A stretch of 6,696 nucleotides of DNA, taken from assembly GCA_937907555.1 (NCBI GenBank), contig CALEST010000295.1:1-6696 (forward strand). Reading direction: 5' to 3'. The notes under the pieces are model-generated. The model had not been told where the DNA came from. It searched no databases and saw only the letters and a list, made by a program, of their open reading frames with translations. Positions 6,177-6,696 of the stretch are shown here, piece after piece. The translations under genes were made by a program, and so were the position numbers. How positions within the stretch are numbered: position 1 is the first letter of the stretch; every line of letters begins with the position of its first letter. Origin of the DNA: an uncultured Sediminibacterium sp. (GTDB taxonomy: Bacteria; Bacteroidota; Bacteroidia; Chitinophagales; Chitinophagaceae).

Positions 6177-6696
6177 ATGCTGAAAGCCACGGCCATTACC
6201 AGAAAATTTGGAACCCTAGCTGTTTTAAAAGGAGTGGATATTGCCATTAACAAAGGGGAAATGGTAAGCATTGTTGGCTCTTCCGGGGCTGGCAAGAGTA
6301 CATTGCTGCATATTCTGGGAACCCTAGATCGCCCCGACAGCGGGAGCATACTGGTAAATGACCAGGATTTACTCAGCATGAGCACCGGGGAACTGGCTCA
6401 ATTCAGGAATTTGAACATGGGTTTTATTTTTCAGTTTCACCATTTGTTACCTGAATTTGATGCCCTGGAAAACGTAAGCATACCCGGCTGGATTGCCAAT
6501 AAAAACAATGCGTCAGTAAAGGAAAGGGCATTGCACCTGTTAGACTTATTAGGGCTGAAAAATCGCACCCACCACAAACCCAATGAACTCTCCGGCGGCG
6601 AACAGCAGCGGGTGGCTGTAGCCAGGGCGCTGATTAACGAGCCGCTGATTGTTTTTGCAGACGAACCAACCGGGAACCTGGATAGTACCAATGCCA
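6177..6696 (+). CDS. lolD: LolD-type ABC transporter ATP-binding protein (3' end outside window)
   Basis: This is the ATPase subunit of a MacB/LolCDE-type ABC complex. LolD powers release of lipoproteins from the inner membrane for transfer to the outer membrane. The first 173 residues are visible, out of about 220-230. Motifs in order are Walker A GSSGAGKST (34-42), Q-loop FQFHHLLPEF (Q86) with the LolD/MacB wording, signature LSGGEQQRVAVARAL (138-152), Walker B IVFADEPTGNLD (158-169) with catalytic E163, and the start of the D-loop. The switch His lies beyond the window. The ATG at 6177 fits the family start: MLKATAITRKFG, with the A-loop aromatic at F11. No membrane partner is visible. Related MacB-like exporters have very similar ATPases, so the lipoprotein role is inferred from motif wording. 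No clear plus-strand promoter was found in 6093-6176. Confidence 0.9.
   Translation, partial: MLKATAITRKFGTLAVLKGVDIAINKGEMVSIVGSSGAGKSTLLHILGTLDRPDSGSILVNDQDLLSMSTGELAQFRNLNMGFIFQFHHLLPEFDALENVSIPGWIANKNNASVKERALHLLDLLGLKNRTHHKPNELSGGEQQRVAVARALINEPLIVFADEPTGNLDSTNA

Noticed and set aside
6173..6691. Minus-strand open frames opposite the LolD-like gene (6173-6385 and 6437-6691)
   Set aside because: They lie antisense to a clear ABC ATPase with all motifs intact and have no recognisable protein features.
1..6696. Defence system, CRISPR array, prophage, insertion sequence or RNA gene
   Set aside because: No direct-repeat array, transposase, integrase, tRNA cloverleaf or defence-type domain was seen; the genes are housekeeping or common phylum-conserved types.

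Overview
The window looks like ordinary chromosome from a member of the Bacteroidota, most likely a Chitinophagaceae-type bacterium. The reasons are moderate-to-low GC, very few Shine-Dalgarno sequences, one clean Bacteroidota-type promoter (TTTG, 19 bp, TAnnTTTG), a FabI of the Bacteroidota clade, and a 73-residue acidic DUF2795-like protein typical of this phylum. Genus is inference; no rRNA gene is present.

Layout. Bases 1-587 hold the 3' part of a Nif3-family metal-binding protein whose start lies upstream of the window. It is followed 22 bp later by a coiled-coil/C4 zinc-ribbon protein (610-1365) that ends at a strong intrinsic terminator (1387-1420). Five bases after the terminator's T-tract a secreted TPR protein starts at a GTG (1426-2916). 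After a 55-bp gap come recN with a TTG start (2972-4642), fabI 11 bp further on (4654-5478) and a SemiSWEET sugar transporter 42 bp further on (5521-5799). A long bidirectional terminator (5816-5860) separates this plus-strand run from a small minus-strand DUF2795-like gene (5871-6092). That gene has its own promoter in the 84-bp divergent region (6093-6176). A LolD-type ABC ATPase gene starts at 6177 and runs off the right edge.

How the genes relate. They are mostly housekeeping: metal and zinc-ribbon proteins of unclear role, DNA repair (RecN), fatty-acid elongation (FabI), sugar transport (SemiSWEET) and lipoprotein trafficking (LolD). Tight spacing suggests that recN, fabI and the SemiSWEET gene are cotranscribed, but nothing shows a shared biochemical pathway.

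I found no mobile element, CRISPR array, RNA gene, prophage or defence system, and no convincing undescribed system. The best leads are the TPR protein, whose central segment resembles the eukaryotic IML2/TTC39 family; its start placed directly behind a terminator; the very acidic DUF2795-like protein with its well-defined promoter; and the unusual leader of recN.
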